7,823 nucleotides of DNA from Anaerolineales bacterium (GTDB lineage: Bacteria; Chloroflexota; Anaerolineae; 4572-78; J111): the NCBI GenBank assembly GCA_012032575.1, contig JAAUSP010000355.1, positions 1 to 7,823 on the forward strand. The letters run 5' to 3'. The first letter of the stretch is position 1. Each line of letters opens with the position of its first letter. The translations under genes and the position numbers were made by a program. Below are positions 1-5,525 of this stretch, piece by piece. The notes under the pieces were generated by a model. It worked only from the letters and a program-made list of their open reading frames with translations, was not told the origin of the DNA and did no database searches.

Positions 1-2
1 GC

Positions 3-278
3 CGTCGGTTCGGCGGAGACACGGGAGGCCGGCAGTGGGCTATTGTCGTCGCCAACATCCTGGCGAACACCATTATCGAACTGCTGCCTGATCTCAAAGC
101 GGCCCTGGCTCCCGGCGGCAGCCTGATCCTCTCCGGTATCATCGCCGAACAGGAAACCAGCGTAACCGAAGCCGCAGCCACCCATAATTTGCACCTCAGC
201 GACCGTCAGAGTGAGGATGATTGGGTAGCCCTGGTACTTACTTCGGCGGCATTCGTATCGCCCCATCCAGCCGGATAA
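3..278 (+). CDS. prmA: Ribosomal protein L11 methyltransferase, C-terminal part (5' truncated by window)
   Basis: This is the last 91 codons of a class I SAM-dependent methyltransferase, read in frame 3 from the window edge. PrmA trimethylates ribosomal protein L11 in the cytoplasm. Visible are [18 protein letters not shown] (the conserved VVANILA motif IV of PrmA), then [17 protein letters not shown] (the KPGGxLILSGIL strand typical of PrmA), and near the end DDWVALVLT, matching the usual 'GEWVALV' terminus. The SAM-binding glycine motif lies upstream of the window. The frame runs about 13 residues past the usual end, to TAA at 276-278, and so overlaps the 3' end of the convergent dehydrogenase by 41 bases. 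rsmE, the usual genomic partner of prmA, lies about 1.4 kb downstream on the same strand. The family call is confident; the exact C-terminal end is less so. Confidence 0.85.
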   Translation, partial: RRFGGDTGGRQWAIVVANILANTIIELLPDLKAALAPGGSLILSGIIAEQETSVTEAAATHNLHLSDRQSEDDWVALVLTSAAFVSPHPAG

Positions 279-1003
279 CCTCGCCGTTGAGCATTTCATT
301 CTCGATAATGTGTTTGGCCAGCGCCGCGAATTCGTCGGGGCGGCCCAGCCGGGGTGGGAAAGGGACCTGCTGCGCCAGCGCTTGTTGGGCCGCTTCCGGC
401 AGACCCGCCATCATGGGTGTGCTGAAAATGCCGGGGGCAATGGTCATCACCCGGATGCCGTAACGAGCGAACTCGCGGGCCAGCGGCAGGGTCATCGCCA
501 CCACGCCGCCCTTTGAAGCGGAATACGCCGCCTGCCCAATTTGCCCATCAAAGGCCGCCGCCGAAGCCGTGTTGACGATGACGCCGCGTTCCCGCCGGGG
601 GTTGGTTCATTCTGGCTCATCGCCGCTGCCGCCAGGCGGATCACATTAAACGTGCCGATCAAATTAATCTGGATCACCTGGCTAAACCGGGCCAGATTGT
701 GCGGGCCGTTTTTGCTCAGCACCTTTTCGGCAATGGCAATGCCGGCGCAGTTGATGGCGCCGTCCAGGCCGCCAAAAGCGTCCACCGTTTGCTGAATGGC
801 CGCCTGCACACTTTCTTCCGAAGTTATATCAGTCTTCACAAAGCGAGCCGGCTCGCCTATCTCAGCGGCGACGCTCTCCCCGCCGCCGGGTTAACATCGG
901 CAATGACTACCTTCGCGCCAGTTTTCGCCAGCAGCCGGGCTGTCGCCGCCCCCAGGCCGGAACCCCCACCCGTAATGAAGAAAGTTTTGTTTTGAATGTC
1001 CAT
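238..1003 (-). pseudogene. SDR-family 3-hydroxyacyl-CoA dehydrogenase type-2-like gene, two frameshifts
   Basis: Restoring one base at each of two sites gives a continuous 255-residue short-chain dehydrogenase that closely resembles HSD17B10, an NAD-dependent 3-hydroxyacyl-CoA / 2-methyl-3-hydroxybutyryl-CoA dehydrogenase acting in fatty-acid and isoleucine breakdown. In restored numbering: Rossmann motif TGGGSGLG 11-18, NCAG 85-88, catalytic Ser148 in NTASAAAF, Tyr161 and Lys165 in YSASK, and the family-specific stretches [13 protein letters not shown] 116-124, RVMTIAPG 185-192 and the ending [15 protein letters not shown]. The breaks are in a C run at 878-881 (near residue 42) and in the run at 591-593 (near residue 138). 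Each lacks one C on the plus strand. ATG 1001-1003 is preceded by GGAGG at 7 nt spacing. No residue is otherwise lost, so this may be a working gene with consensus errors. As written it cannot make a full enzyme. Confidence 0.85.
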
Positions 1004-1010
1004 GGGATTT

Positions 1011-1015
1011 CCTCC
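1011..1015 (-). promoter_or_regulatory. Shine-Dalgarno for the dehydrogenase
   Basis: Read on the minus strand, GGAGG stands 7 nt before ATG 1001-1003. It is the strongest ribosome-binding site in the window and fixes the start of the dehydrogenase gene. Confidence 0.7.
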
Positions 1016-1039
1016 AGAAGACAAATTGTTTTAAACTGT

Positions 1040-1067
1040 TTGAGTTGGCTTAGAAATATGATAAAAT
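1040..1067 (+). promoter_or_regulatory. Possible sigma-70-type promoter of the YcxB-like/rsmE unit
   Basis: TTGAGT (1040-1045) and TAAAAT (1062-1067) are 16 bp apart. The -10 hexamer is identical to that of both response-regulator promoters in this window. If real, transcription would begin near 1074, just after ATG 1066, which would rule that ATG out as a start. It is a weak match in an AT-rich 62-bp gap between divergent genes, so this is tentative. Confidence 0.35.
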
Positions 1068-1656
1068 GGAAGATATTCGTAAAGAACTTTACTCCTATCG
1101 GAATGGATTTCCAAATCTTCCCTTAACTGCTTCTTATCGAGAAACCACTTTGTCCACAGATGTGATCCTCCAATTCCAATATACCGAAGCCGAATACGTG
1201 GCGGCTGTCCATTCTTATTACAACCGCGCCTTTCATATAGGGACATATCTGATAGCCTTAGGAGTTGTTTTTCTGGCCGGCCTGTATCTCTGGTTTGCGA
1301 CCGGCGAGCCGGTTATTTTCTTTGGCGTCTCCATCTTTTTGCTGATTGTGGCGACGCCGCTGGTTTTTTATTTTGTCACCCCTCGCACAACCTTTCGGCG
1401 CGAGTCGCGCCTGCATGATACCTATTGGCTTCGCTTTGACGACGAGGGCATTACATTTAAAACCGAACACGTCAATTCTAACCTGGATTGGGCATTGTAT
1501 CAACAGGTATGGGAAAATAAGAGATTTTTCTTTCTTATTTATGGCAAGCAGATGTATACCGTTATTCCCAGGCGGGTCTTTGAAAATGCGGCTCAGGAGA
1601 CCCAATTCAGAGAGCTGCTCAAACGCAAAGTAACGTCTCAGATCATTGAGTTTTGA
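1066..1656 (+). CDS. YcxB-like family membrane protein
   Basis: The 196-residue product has two adjacent membrane helices (about residues 58-78 and 82-104) followed by a soluble domain. The domain reads as the YcxB-like C-terminal domain: DDEGITFKT, then the SNLDWALYQQVWENKRFFFLIY strand pair and YTVIPRRVF ahead of a basic C-terminal helix. This matches the family pattern 'W..i.kv.e....l.ly......ipkraF'. The biochemical function of the family is unknown to me. The start is uncertain. ATG 1066 opens the longest frame, but family members usually begin just before the 'FQYTEAEY' segment, and GTG 1162 (residue 33) would fit that and the putative promoter better. The stop overlaps the rsmE start as TGATG, so the two are probably translationally coupled. 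Confidence 0.75.
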   Translation: MEDIRKELYSYRNGFPNLPLTASYRETTLSTDVILQFQYTEAEYVAAVHSYYNRAFHIGTYLIALGVVFLAGLYLWFATGEPVIFFGVSIFLLIVATPLVFYFVTPRTTFRRESRLHDTYWLRFDDEGITFKTEHVNSNLDWALYQQVWENKRFFFLIYGKQMYTVIPRRVFENAAQETQFRELLKRKVTSQIIEF

Positions 1657-2414
1657 TGGCCTTTCACCGCTTCTTTATCCCCCCCGCCTGGCTCACGCCT
1701 CCAACTGTCAGCTTGCAAGGCGAAACAGCCCGCCAGATTCAAACGGTGCTGCGGCTTCAGCCCGGCGACGAAATAATCGTGCTGGACAACTCTGGCCTGG
1801 AGTGGCAGGTCCGGCTGACTGACCTGCGCAAAGGCGAAATCCACGGCCAGATTGTCGGCCAGCGGGCGGCCCTGAATGAACCGAAACTGGCGCTGACTTT
1901 GTATCAGGGCCTGCTCAAAGCCGAAAAATTTGAGTGGGTGCTGCAAAAAGGCACGGAGTTAGGTGTCAGCCGTTTTGTGCCGACCCTCTGCCAGCGTTCC
2001 GTGGCCGGGCCGGGCGGTGAGCACAAACAGGCCCGCTGGGAGCGCATCATCCGCGAAGCCGCCGAGCAGAGCCGGCGGGGCAAACTGCCCACTTTAGAAC
2101 CGGCTATCCCCCTGGCGGCAGCCATCGAACAGGCCGGCCAGACCACTCAATCGGCCCCGCTGCTGGTGATGCCCTGGGAAGAAGCGGCTGGTTTATCGCT
2201 AAAAATGACTCTGACCACAGCTCACCCCTCGGACGTGGGGGTTTTTATTGGCCCGGAAGGCGGTTTTACCCCGACCGAAGCAGCCCTGGCCCACGCTGCC
2301 GGGATTCGGCTGGTCACGTTGGGGCCGCGCATCCTGCGGGCGGAAACGGCGGCGGTGGCTGTCTGTGCCGTAATTATGTATCAGGCAGATGAGTGGATTT
2401 CTACTGATGCTTAG
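1656..2414 (+). CDS. rsmE: 16S rRNA (uracil-1498-N3) methyltransferase RsmE
   Basis: The 252-residue SPOUT-class methyltransferase uses SAM to methylate N3 of U1498 of 16S rRNA in the assembled 30S subunit. The N-terminal PUA-like domain (1 to about 70) opens with the typical FHRFFIPP. The SPOUT domain contains KAEKFEWVLQKGTELGV (about 88-104, family KxEKxExxxQKxTELGV), REAAEQSRRGKLP (about 133-145), FIGPEGGFTPTE (about 197-208) and LGPRILRAETA (about 222-232). The last two form the knotted SAM site. Length is normal for the family. ATG 1656 is chosen over the adjoining TTG 1653 because it gives the family N-terminus MAFHRFF and overlaps the upstream stop as TGATG. It is usually the neighbour of prmA; here a reversed dehydrogenase and a YcxB-like gene lie between them. 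It probably depends on the upstream gene's transcript. Confidence 0.95.
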   Translation: MAFHRFFIPPAWLTPPTVSLQGETARQIQTVLRLQPGDEIIVLDNSGLEWQVRLTDLRKGEIHGQIVGQRAALNEPKLALTLYQGLLKAEKFEWVLQKGTELGVSRFVPTLCQRSVAGPGGEHKQARWERIIREAAEQSRRGKLPTLEPAIPLAAAIEQAGQTTQSAPLLVMPWEEAAGLSLKMTLTTAHPSDVGVFIGPEGGFTPTEAALAHAAGIRLVTLGPRILRAETAAVAVCAVIMYQADEWISTDA

Positions 2415-2424
2415 TAGATCAAAA

Positions 2425-2491
2425 TTTGAGGAGCCAGCATCCTCAGATGCGGCTCCGTTCGGCATCTGAGGATGCCTCACTCCTCACAAAA
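2425..2491 (+). terminator. Long inverted repeat after rsmE, possible terminator
   Basis: A perfect 14-bp stem (2437-2450 with 2462-2475, arm GCATCCTCAGATGC) closes an 11-nt loop. After a small internal loop it is extended by GAGGAG (2428-2433) pairing with CTCCTC (2480-2485), and then by a weak AT stretch. The element starts about 10 nt after the rsmE stop and ends before the next promoter, as a transcription barrier would. No T run follows the stem, so it is not a canonical intrinsic terminator. GGAGCC (2430-2435) can alternatively pair with GGCTCC in the loop (2451-2456). Confidence 0.45.
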
Positions 2492-2523
2492 TTGGATATA
2501 TTGATTCCACTTATTTTTAGGGA

Positions 2524-2552
2524 TTGACATCCCCTCTTTCTGCCGTTAAAAT
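2524..2552 (+). promoter_or_regulatory. Sigma-70-type promoter of first receiver gene
   Basis: Perfect -35 TTGACA (2524-2529), 17-bp spacer, -10 TAAAAT (2547-2552). The expected transcription start is near 2559, giving a leader of about 35 nt with no strong Shine-Dalgarno. The spacer shares its first five bases (TCCCC) and CTGnCGT at its end with the promoter of the second receiver gene. Confidence 0.75.
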
Positions 2553-2593
2553 AGAGATAGATTTTAACATTGATAGTTAAGATTTAGCCGGAT

Positions 2594-2974
2594 ATGAGTC
2601 AAGAACCGTTCATCCTCTACATTGACGACGAACGCCCTACCCTGGATTTGGTGGCTCAGGCGCTCAAACTGGTGGGGTATAATATCAGCGGCGTTACCTC
2701 AGGCGAGCAAGGTTTGGCATTGATGCGCCAGCATAAACCAGACCTGCTACTGCTCGATTTGATGATGCCTCATTTTAGCGGCTGGGATGTGTACCGGGCT
2801 ATGAAAACCGACGAGTTCCTGGCCGATATTCCGGTAATTATCATTACGGCCCGAGTGCTTCCCCAGGAACTTACCCTGATCGAAGGGCTGCCGCCGGTCA
2901 ATGATTATCTGACCAAGCCTTTCGACGTACAAAGCTTGATCCGGGCTATTCAGCGGCTGCTGCCTCCGGCATAA
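2594..2974 (+). CDS. Stand-alone response regulator receiver (CheY-like), copy 1
   Basis: The 126-residue protein is a single REC domain with no output domain. Key residues are all present: acidic pair Asp11/Asp12, phospho-acceptor Asp55 in LLLLDLMMP, switch Thr85 in IIITAR, and Lys108 in the TKPFD motif. It should accept phosphate from a histidine kinase and act by protein-protein contact, in the cytoplasm. No kinase gene is in the window, so its partner is unknown. The start ATG 2594 matches the domain's usual start and the downstream paralog (MSQEPFILYI against MAQEPQILYI). It has its own strong promoter. It is one half of a tandem duplication: I count about 70 of 126 positions identical to the next protein, without gaps. 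Confidence 0.93.
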   Translation: MSQEPFILYIDDERPTLDLVAQALKLVGYNISGVTSGEQGLALMRQHKPDLLLLDLMMPHFSGWDVYRAMKTDEFLADIPVIIITARVLPQELTLIEGLPPVNDYLTKPFDVQSLIRAIQRLLPPA

Positions 2975-2978
2975 ATGT

Positions 2979-3007
2979 TTGACATCCCCTGACCCTGACG
3001 TTAAAAT
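2979..3007 (+). promoter_or_regulatory. Sigma-70-type promoter of second receiver gene
   Basis: Perfect -35 TTGACA (2979-2984), 17-bp spacer, -10 TAAAAT (3002-3007), beginning 4 nt after the stop of the first receiver gene. The expected start is near 3014. It shares TTGACATCCCCT and CTGnCGTTAAAATA with the upstream promoter, so the promoter was duplicated with the gene or both are held under the same control. Confidence 0.75.
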
Positions 3008-3039
3008 ACCGTCACCACTCAGCCGAAAGGTTCAAATGT

Positions 3040-3426
3040 ATGGCTCAAGAGCCTCAAATTCTTTACATCGAAGACGAACGTGCTACGTTTGATTTAGTCA
3101 GTCAGGCCCTCAGACCGTTGGGTTACAAGGTAGTCAGGGCTGCCTCCGGTCAACAGGGCTTGACCCTCATGCAAAAGCAAACGCCGGATTTGCTGCTGCT
3201 CGACTTGATGATGCCCGACCTGAATGGCTGGGATGTTTACCGGGCAGTCAAAACGGATCAAAAGCTTGCCGGTTTACCGGTGATCGTAATCAGCGCCCGT
3301 CTGTCTGAACATGAACGAGTCATTATCGCCGACCTGCCCGAAGCTGATGCTTACATCGTTAAGCCGTTTGATGTCGAGCAGGTTATTGCTGTGGTGCAAA
3401 AATTGTGTCCCTTTCCTCTCAGCTAA
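3040..3426 (+). CDS. Stand-alone response regulator receiver (CheY-like), copy 2
   Basis: The 128-residue protein is a single REC domain without an effector domain. The acidic pocket is Glu11/Asp12, the phospho-acceptor Asp55 in LLLLDLMMP, the switch residue Ser85 in IVISAR, and Lys108 in VKPFD. It is paralogous to the gene just upstream, with identical key-residue spacing, but differs at two informative sites: Asp11 becomes Glu and Thr85 becomes Ser. Both are conservative and permit phosphorylation, yet could alter partner choice or dephosphorylation rate. ATG 3040 is preceded by AAAGG (3026-3030) at 9 nt spacing. An independent promoter sits in the 65-bp gap, so the two copies can be expressed separately. 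No cognate kinase is visible. Confidence 0.93.
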   Translation: MAQEPQILYIEDERATFDLVSQALRPLGYKVVRAASGQQGLTLMQKQTPDLLLLDLMMPDLNGWDVYRAVKTDQKLAGLPVIVISARLSEHERVIIADLPEADAYIVKPFDVEQVIAVVQKLCPFPLS

Positions 3427-3536
3427 CCCATCTTCGCCACCTGTATCCCAATCCAGTAACACTTTGGTAACGATTCCATGACGTTTTTCGTTTAGAGTGA
3501 TAGTTAGTCCGATACTTGCCTGCTGATTACGGTTAT

Positions 3537-3550
3537 GGGGGGTCAAAATG
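3537..3550 (+). promoter_or_regulatory. Ribosome-binding site and ATG for the likely true start of the His-rich membrane protein
   Basis: A GGGGGG run (3537-3542) stands 5 nt before ATG 3548. This ATG opens a short frame (MSKSSREIITSHL) that, after skipping one base near 3587, continues directly into the membrane protein. The annotated GTG start at 3588 has no Shine-Dalgarno. The rest of the 3427-3587 gap shows no clear terminator or promoter. Confidence 0.45.
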
Positions 3551-3587
3551 TCAAAAAGCAGCCGTGAAATCATAACGTCTCATCTGT

Positions 3588-4187
3588 GTGGTTACGATCG
3601 CTGTGGCGGGCCTGGTCCATTTGATTATCGCCCCGGCTCACTATGACCATGCGCCGGCTCACGGTATTTTCTTTGCCGTCGCAGGTCTGATTCAATGCGC
3701 CTGGGCTGTACTGTTCTGGCGGCAAGCTTCGCTGGTGCTTTATCGGGTGGGGCTGGCTTTATCCGGTGGGTTGGTGGTTTTATGGCTCCTGACGCTGGCA
3801 CTGCCTGCGCCTTTTGGCGGCCACGATGCCGGCTCAATTGATACCCCGGCCTTCGTCTGCAAGCTAAGCGAGCTGGTCGGGTTGATCGCTTTGATGGCCC
3901 TGGTCATGCAGGGTGGACAGTGGGTTATCCACGGCAAGCTGTCAGTTTCCCGATTGCTGGGAGAAGCGGTGATGGTTTCTTTGATTATGGGAGCGGTTTT
4001 CTTTGGCGCGGGCAAAGCCGCCGAACCGTTGTTTCCACAGTGGCAGCACGGCAGCGATCATGCTCACGAAGAAACCGGCCAGCCGGCCGAACATGGCGAG
4101 CACGGCCACGCCGCCGAACACACCCATGACCAACCCAGTGAAGATGAACATGCCCATGATGCGGAGCACGGTGAGCATGCCCATTGA
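3588..4187 (+). CDS. Five-helix membrane protein with histidine-rich tail
   Basis: The frame gives 199 residues from GTG 3588, but probably lacks its first 13 or so (see the site at 3537-3550). I see five hydrophobic segments, about residues 1-16, 25-45, 49-73, 90-108 and 123-143. A hydrophilic tail (151-199) follows, with 13 histidines in its last 46 residues, interleaved with Glu/Asp as HGEHGH, HAHD and similar. Positive residues in the loops near 45-53 and 117-122, plus the basic N-terminus recovered from ATG 3548, predict N-in and an external tail. Such tails typically bind Zn, Cu or Ni, so a metal-linked role is plausible. The HLIIAPAHYDHAPAHGIFF segment recalls uncharacterised actinobacterial/Chloroflexota membrane proteins with an 'HL...PEHY...G.FF' pattern. 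The nuclease gene follows after 12 nt. No specific function can be given. Confidence 0.7.
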   Translation: MVTIAVAGLVHLIIAPAHYDHAPAHGIFFAVAGLIQCAWAVLFWRQASLVLYRVGLALSGGLVVLWLLTLALPAPFGGHDAGSIDTPAFVCKLSELVGLIALMALVMQGGQWVIHGKLSVSRLLGEAVMVSLIMGAVFFGAGKAAEPLFPQWQHGSDHAHEETGQPAEHGEHGHAAEHTHDQPSEDEHAHDAEHGEHAH

Positions 4188-4199
4188 TCCCGGCTGACC

Positions 4200-5420
4200 A
4201 TGCTCAAAGCCGGACAAAACCTCCTGCTTAACGGGCGCTTGTGGCATTTGCGCCAGGTGCAGCCGGGCCTGGGACGGACCTGGGCGCTTGAAGCTGTCGG
4301 CGCATCCGCCGCCGCTCTCGGCCTGACCCGCGCCATGAGCGCCATCGAGTATGGGGATCACGTGTTCATCCACTCCCGCCAGCGTGATTATTACCACGCT
4401 CACCTGCAACACGATTGGCTGGAGACCGAGCGCGGCCCTGCCCTCAACTGCCAGCCGTCCACCGGACTCGACCTGCTGGCTGTCCACACCCGCACCCCCG
4501 CTAAAGGCGATACCAAAAACGAGTTCAGTTGGTCCTATTCGCGTGCGGCCAAGTACCGGCAGTGTCCCCGCGCGTACTATTATCACTACTACGCGGCCTG
4601 GGAAGGCTGGCAGTCAGACGCTCCCGCCCCGGTACAACGGGCTTATCTGCTCAAAAATTTAACCGACATCCCTCTGTGGGTGGGCACTCTGGTCCACGAC
4701 TCGATCAAATTTACCCTGGCCCGGCTCAAGGCTGGCCGGCCCATTGCCGAAGCGGAAGTCATCAAGCGTATGCGCACCCGCGCTCAGGCTGATGTGGAGA
4801 ACTCGCGCAGCGGCCGTTTCCGCCAGAAACCCAATCAATTGACCGGCTTTCAGGAGCATTACTACCAAACCAATCTGGCTGCTTCGGCCTGGCAAACCGC
4901 CCAGGCTCAAGCCGAGACTTATCTGCGCACCTTTTTCAATTCAACGCTCTATGCCGGCTTGCAGCGCGGACCGGCCATCGCCTTGCTAAAGGTCGAGGAG
5001 TTGCAATCTTTCACCCTGGCCGGAACCAAAATCTGGGTGCAGATGGACTTGGCCCAGCCGGCCGGCGATAAGATTTTTGTGTATGATTGGAAAACCGGGC
5101 CAATCGAATTGGCCGACCTGCGCCGGCAGTTGGGCATCTATGGCCTCTATTTGCGCCAGAGTTGGTGGTCGGAGAAGGCAGTTCAGCCTGCTCTCCAGGC
5201 GATGGTGTACGCCCTGGCCGAGGACCGGGTGCTGACTTTTGATTTGGACGAAGCCCTGCTGCAAGAAACCCAGGTCCAGGTGGAAACCAGCGTAGCTCAA
5301 CTGCGAGGATTACTGCTCGACCCTGAAACCAACCGGGCCGAACTGCGGCGTTTCCCCATGATAAGCGACCTGAACGTGTGCCGCCGCTGTCAGTTTCGGG
5401 AGTTGTGCGGTAGAGGGTAA
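4200..5420 (+). CDS. Stand-alone PD-(D/E)XK nuclease with AddB/Cas4-type Fe-S cluster motif
   Basis: The 406-residue protein has a RecB-family nuclease domain at about 108-406 (PDDEXK_1-like). In order: Cys122 in YRQCPRAYYY; GTLVHDSI with His166 (motif I); Glu266/Glu267; Asp283 in VQMDL (motif II); Asp296-Trp-Lys298 in YDWKTG (motif III); Gln310 and Tyr314 in QLGIYGLYL (QxxxY motif); and Cys394, Cys397, Cys403. The cysteine layout, one early plus C-x2-C-x5-C at the end, is the 4Fe-4S cluster pattern of AddB and Cas4-like nucleases. This predicts a metal-dependent DNA exonuclease or end-processing enzyme. There is no helicase domain, so it is not a full RecB/AddB, and no cas genes are nearby. 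The N-terminal ~105 residues are unrecognised. ATG 4200 is the only good start: the upstream stop TGA 4185-4187 lies in the same frame. The Shine-Dalgarno is weak, suggesting coupling to the upstream gene. Confidence 0.88.
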   Translation: MLKAGQNLLLNGRLWHLRQVQPGLGRTWALEAVGASAAALGLTRAMSAIEYGDHVFIHSRQRDYYHAHLQHDWLETERGPALNCQPSTGLDLLAVHTRTPAKGDTKNEFSWSYSRAAKYRQCPRAYYYHYYAAWEGWQSDAPAPVQRAYLLKNLTDIPLWVGTLVHDSIKFTLARLKAGRPIAEAEVIKRMRTRAQADVENSRSGRFRQKPNQLTGFQEHYYQTNLAASAWQTAQAQAETYLRTFFNSTLYAGLQRGPAIALLKVEELQSFTLAGTKIWVQMDLAQPAGDKIFVYDWKTGPIELADLRRQLGIYGLYLRQSWWSEKAVQPALQAMVYALAEDRVLTFDLDEALLQETQVQVETSVAQLRGLLLDPETNRAELRRFPMISDLNVCRRCQFRELCGRG

Positions 5421-5445
5421 CAAGGTAGCAGGTCGCACGGTAACA
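5416..5445. repeat. Heptamer tandem repeat, GGTARCA type
   Basis: Four near-identical 7-mers: GGTAACA (5416-5422), GGTAGCA (5424-5430), GGTCGCA (5431-5437) and GGTAACA (5439-5445), with single-base spacers after the first and third. The first unit contains the nuclease stop codon. The gap from 5446 to 5501 between the two convergent genes shows only a weak 5-bp stem (CGGGA/TCTCG) and no convincing terminator. Confidence 0.55.
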
Positions 5446-5501
5446 CATTCGCGGGAGCAGTTCTCGAACCGAAACTTTCTAAAGCATCACCTCACGCTTT
5501 T

Positions 5502-5525
5502 ATCCTTCCGCCTTCATCCTTCATC
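5502..5525. repeat. Heptamer tandem repeat, ATCCTTC type
   Basis: Units ATCCTTC (5502-5508), CGCCTTC (5509-5515), ATCCTTC (5516-5522) and a partial ATC that runs into the stop codon of the minus-strand membrane gene. It has the same 7-nt period as the clusters at 5416-5445 and 6271-6319, but a different sequence. Confidence 0.55.

Noticed and set aside
492..1003. Programmed frameshifting as the explanation for the broken dehydrogenase
   Set aside because: Two separate sites would be needed, there is no classical slippery heptamer with a stimulatory structure, and the family is not known to use frameshifting.
3942..4586. 214-codon open frame on the minus strand
   Set aside because: It is antisense to the His-rich tail and the nuclease N-terminus, both of which show real protein features. 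The GC-rich codon bias keeps the opposite frame open, and its translation has no recognisable domain.
4200..5420. Cas4 and a CRISPR-associated locus
   Set aside because: The cysteine layout is Cas4/AddB-like, but there are no cas1/cas2 genes or direct-repeat/spacer arrays in the window, and the protein is about twice the length of a typical Cas4.
5011..5448. 145-codon open frame on the minus strand
   Set aside because: It is opposite the catalytic region of the PD-(D/E)XK nuclease and is low-complexity (R/P/G-rich). It is a shadow of that gene.
5416..5525. CRISPR-like or attachment-site repeats
   Set aside because: Units are 7 nt long with no spacers of regular length, and no integrase or tRNA is present. 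Short tandem repeats explain them better.
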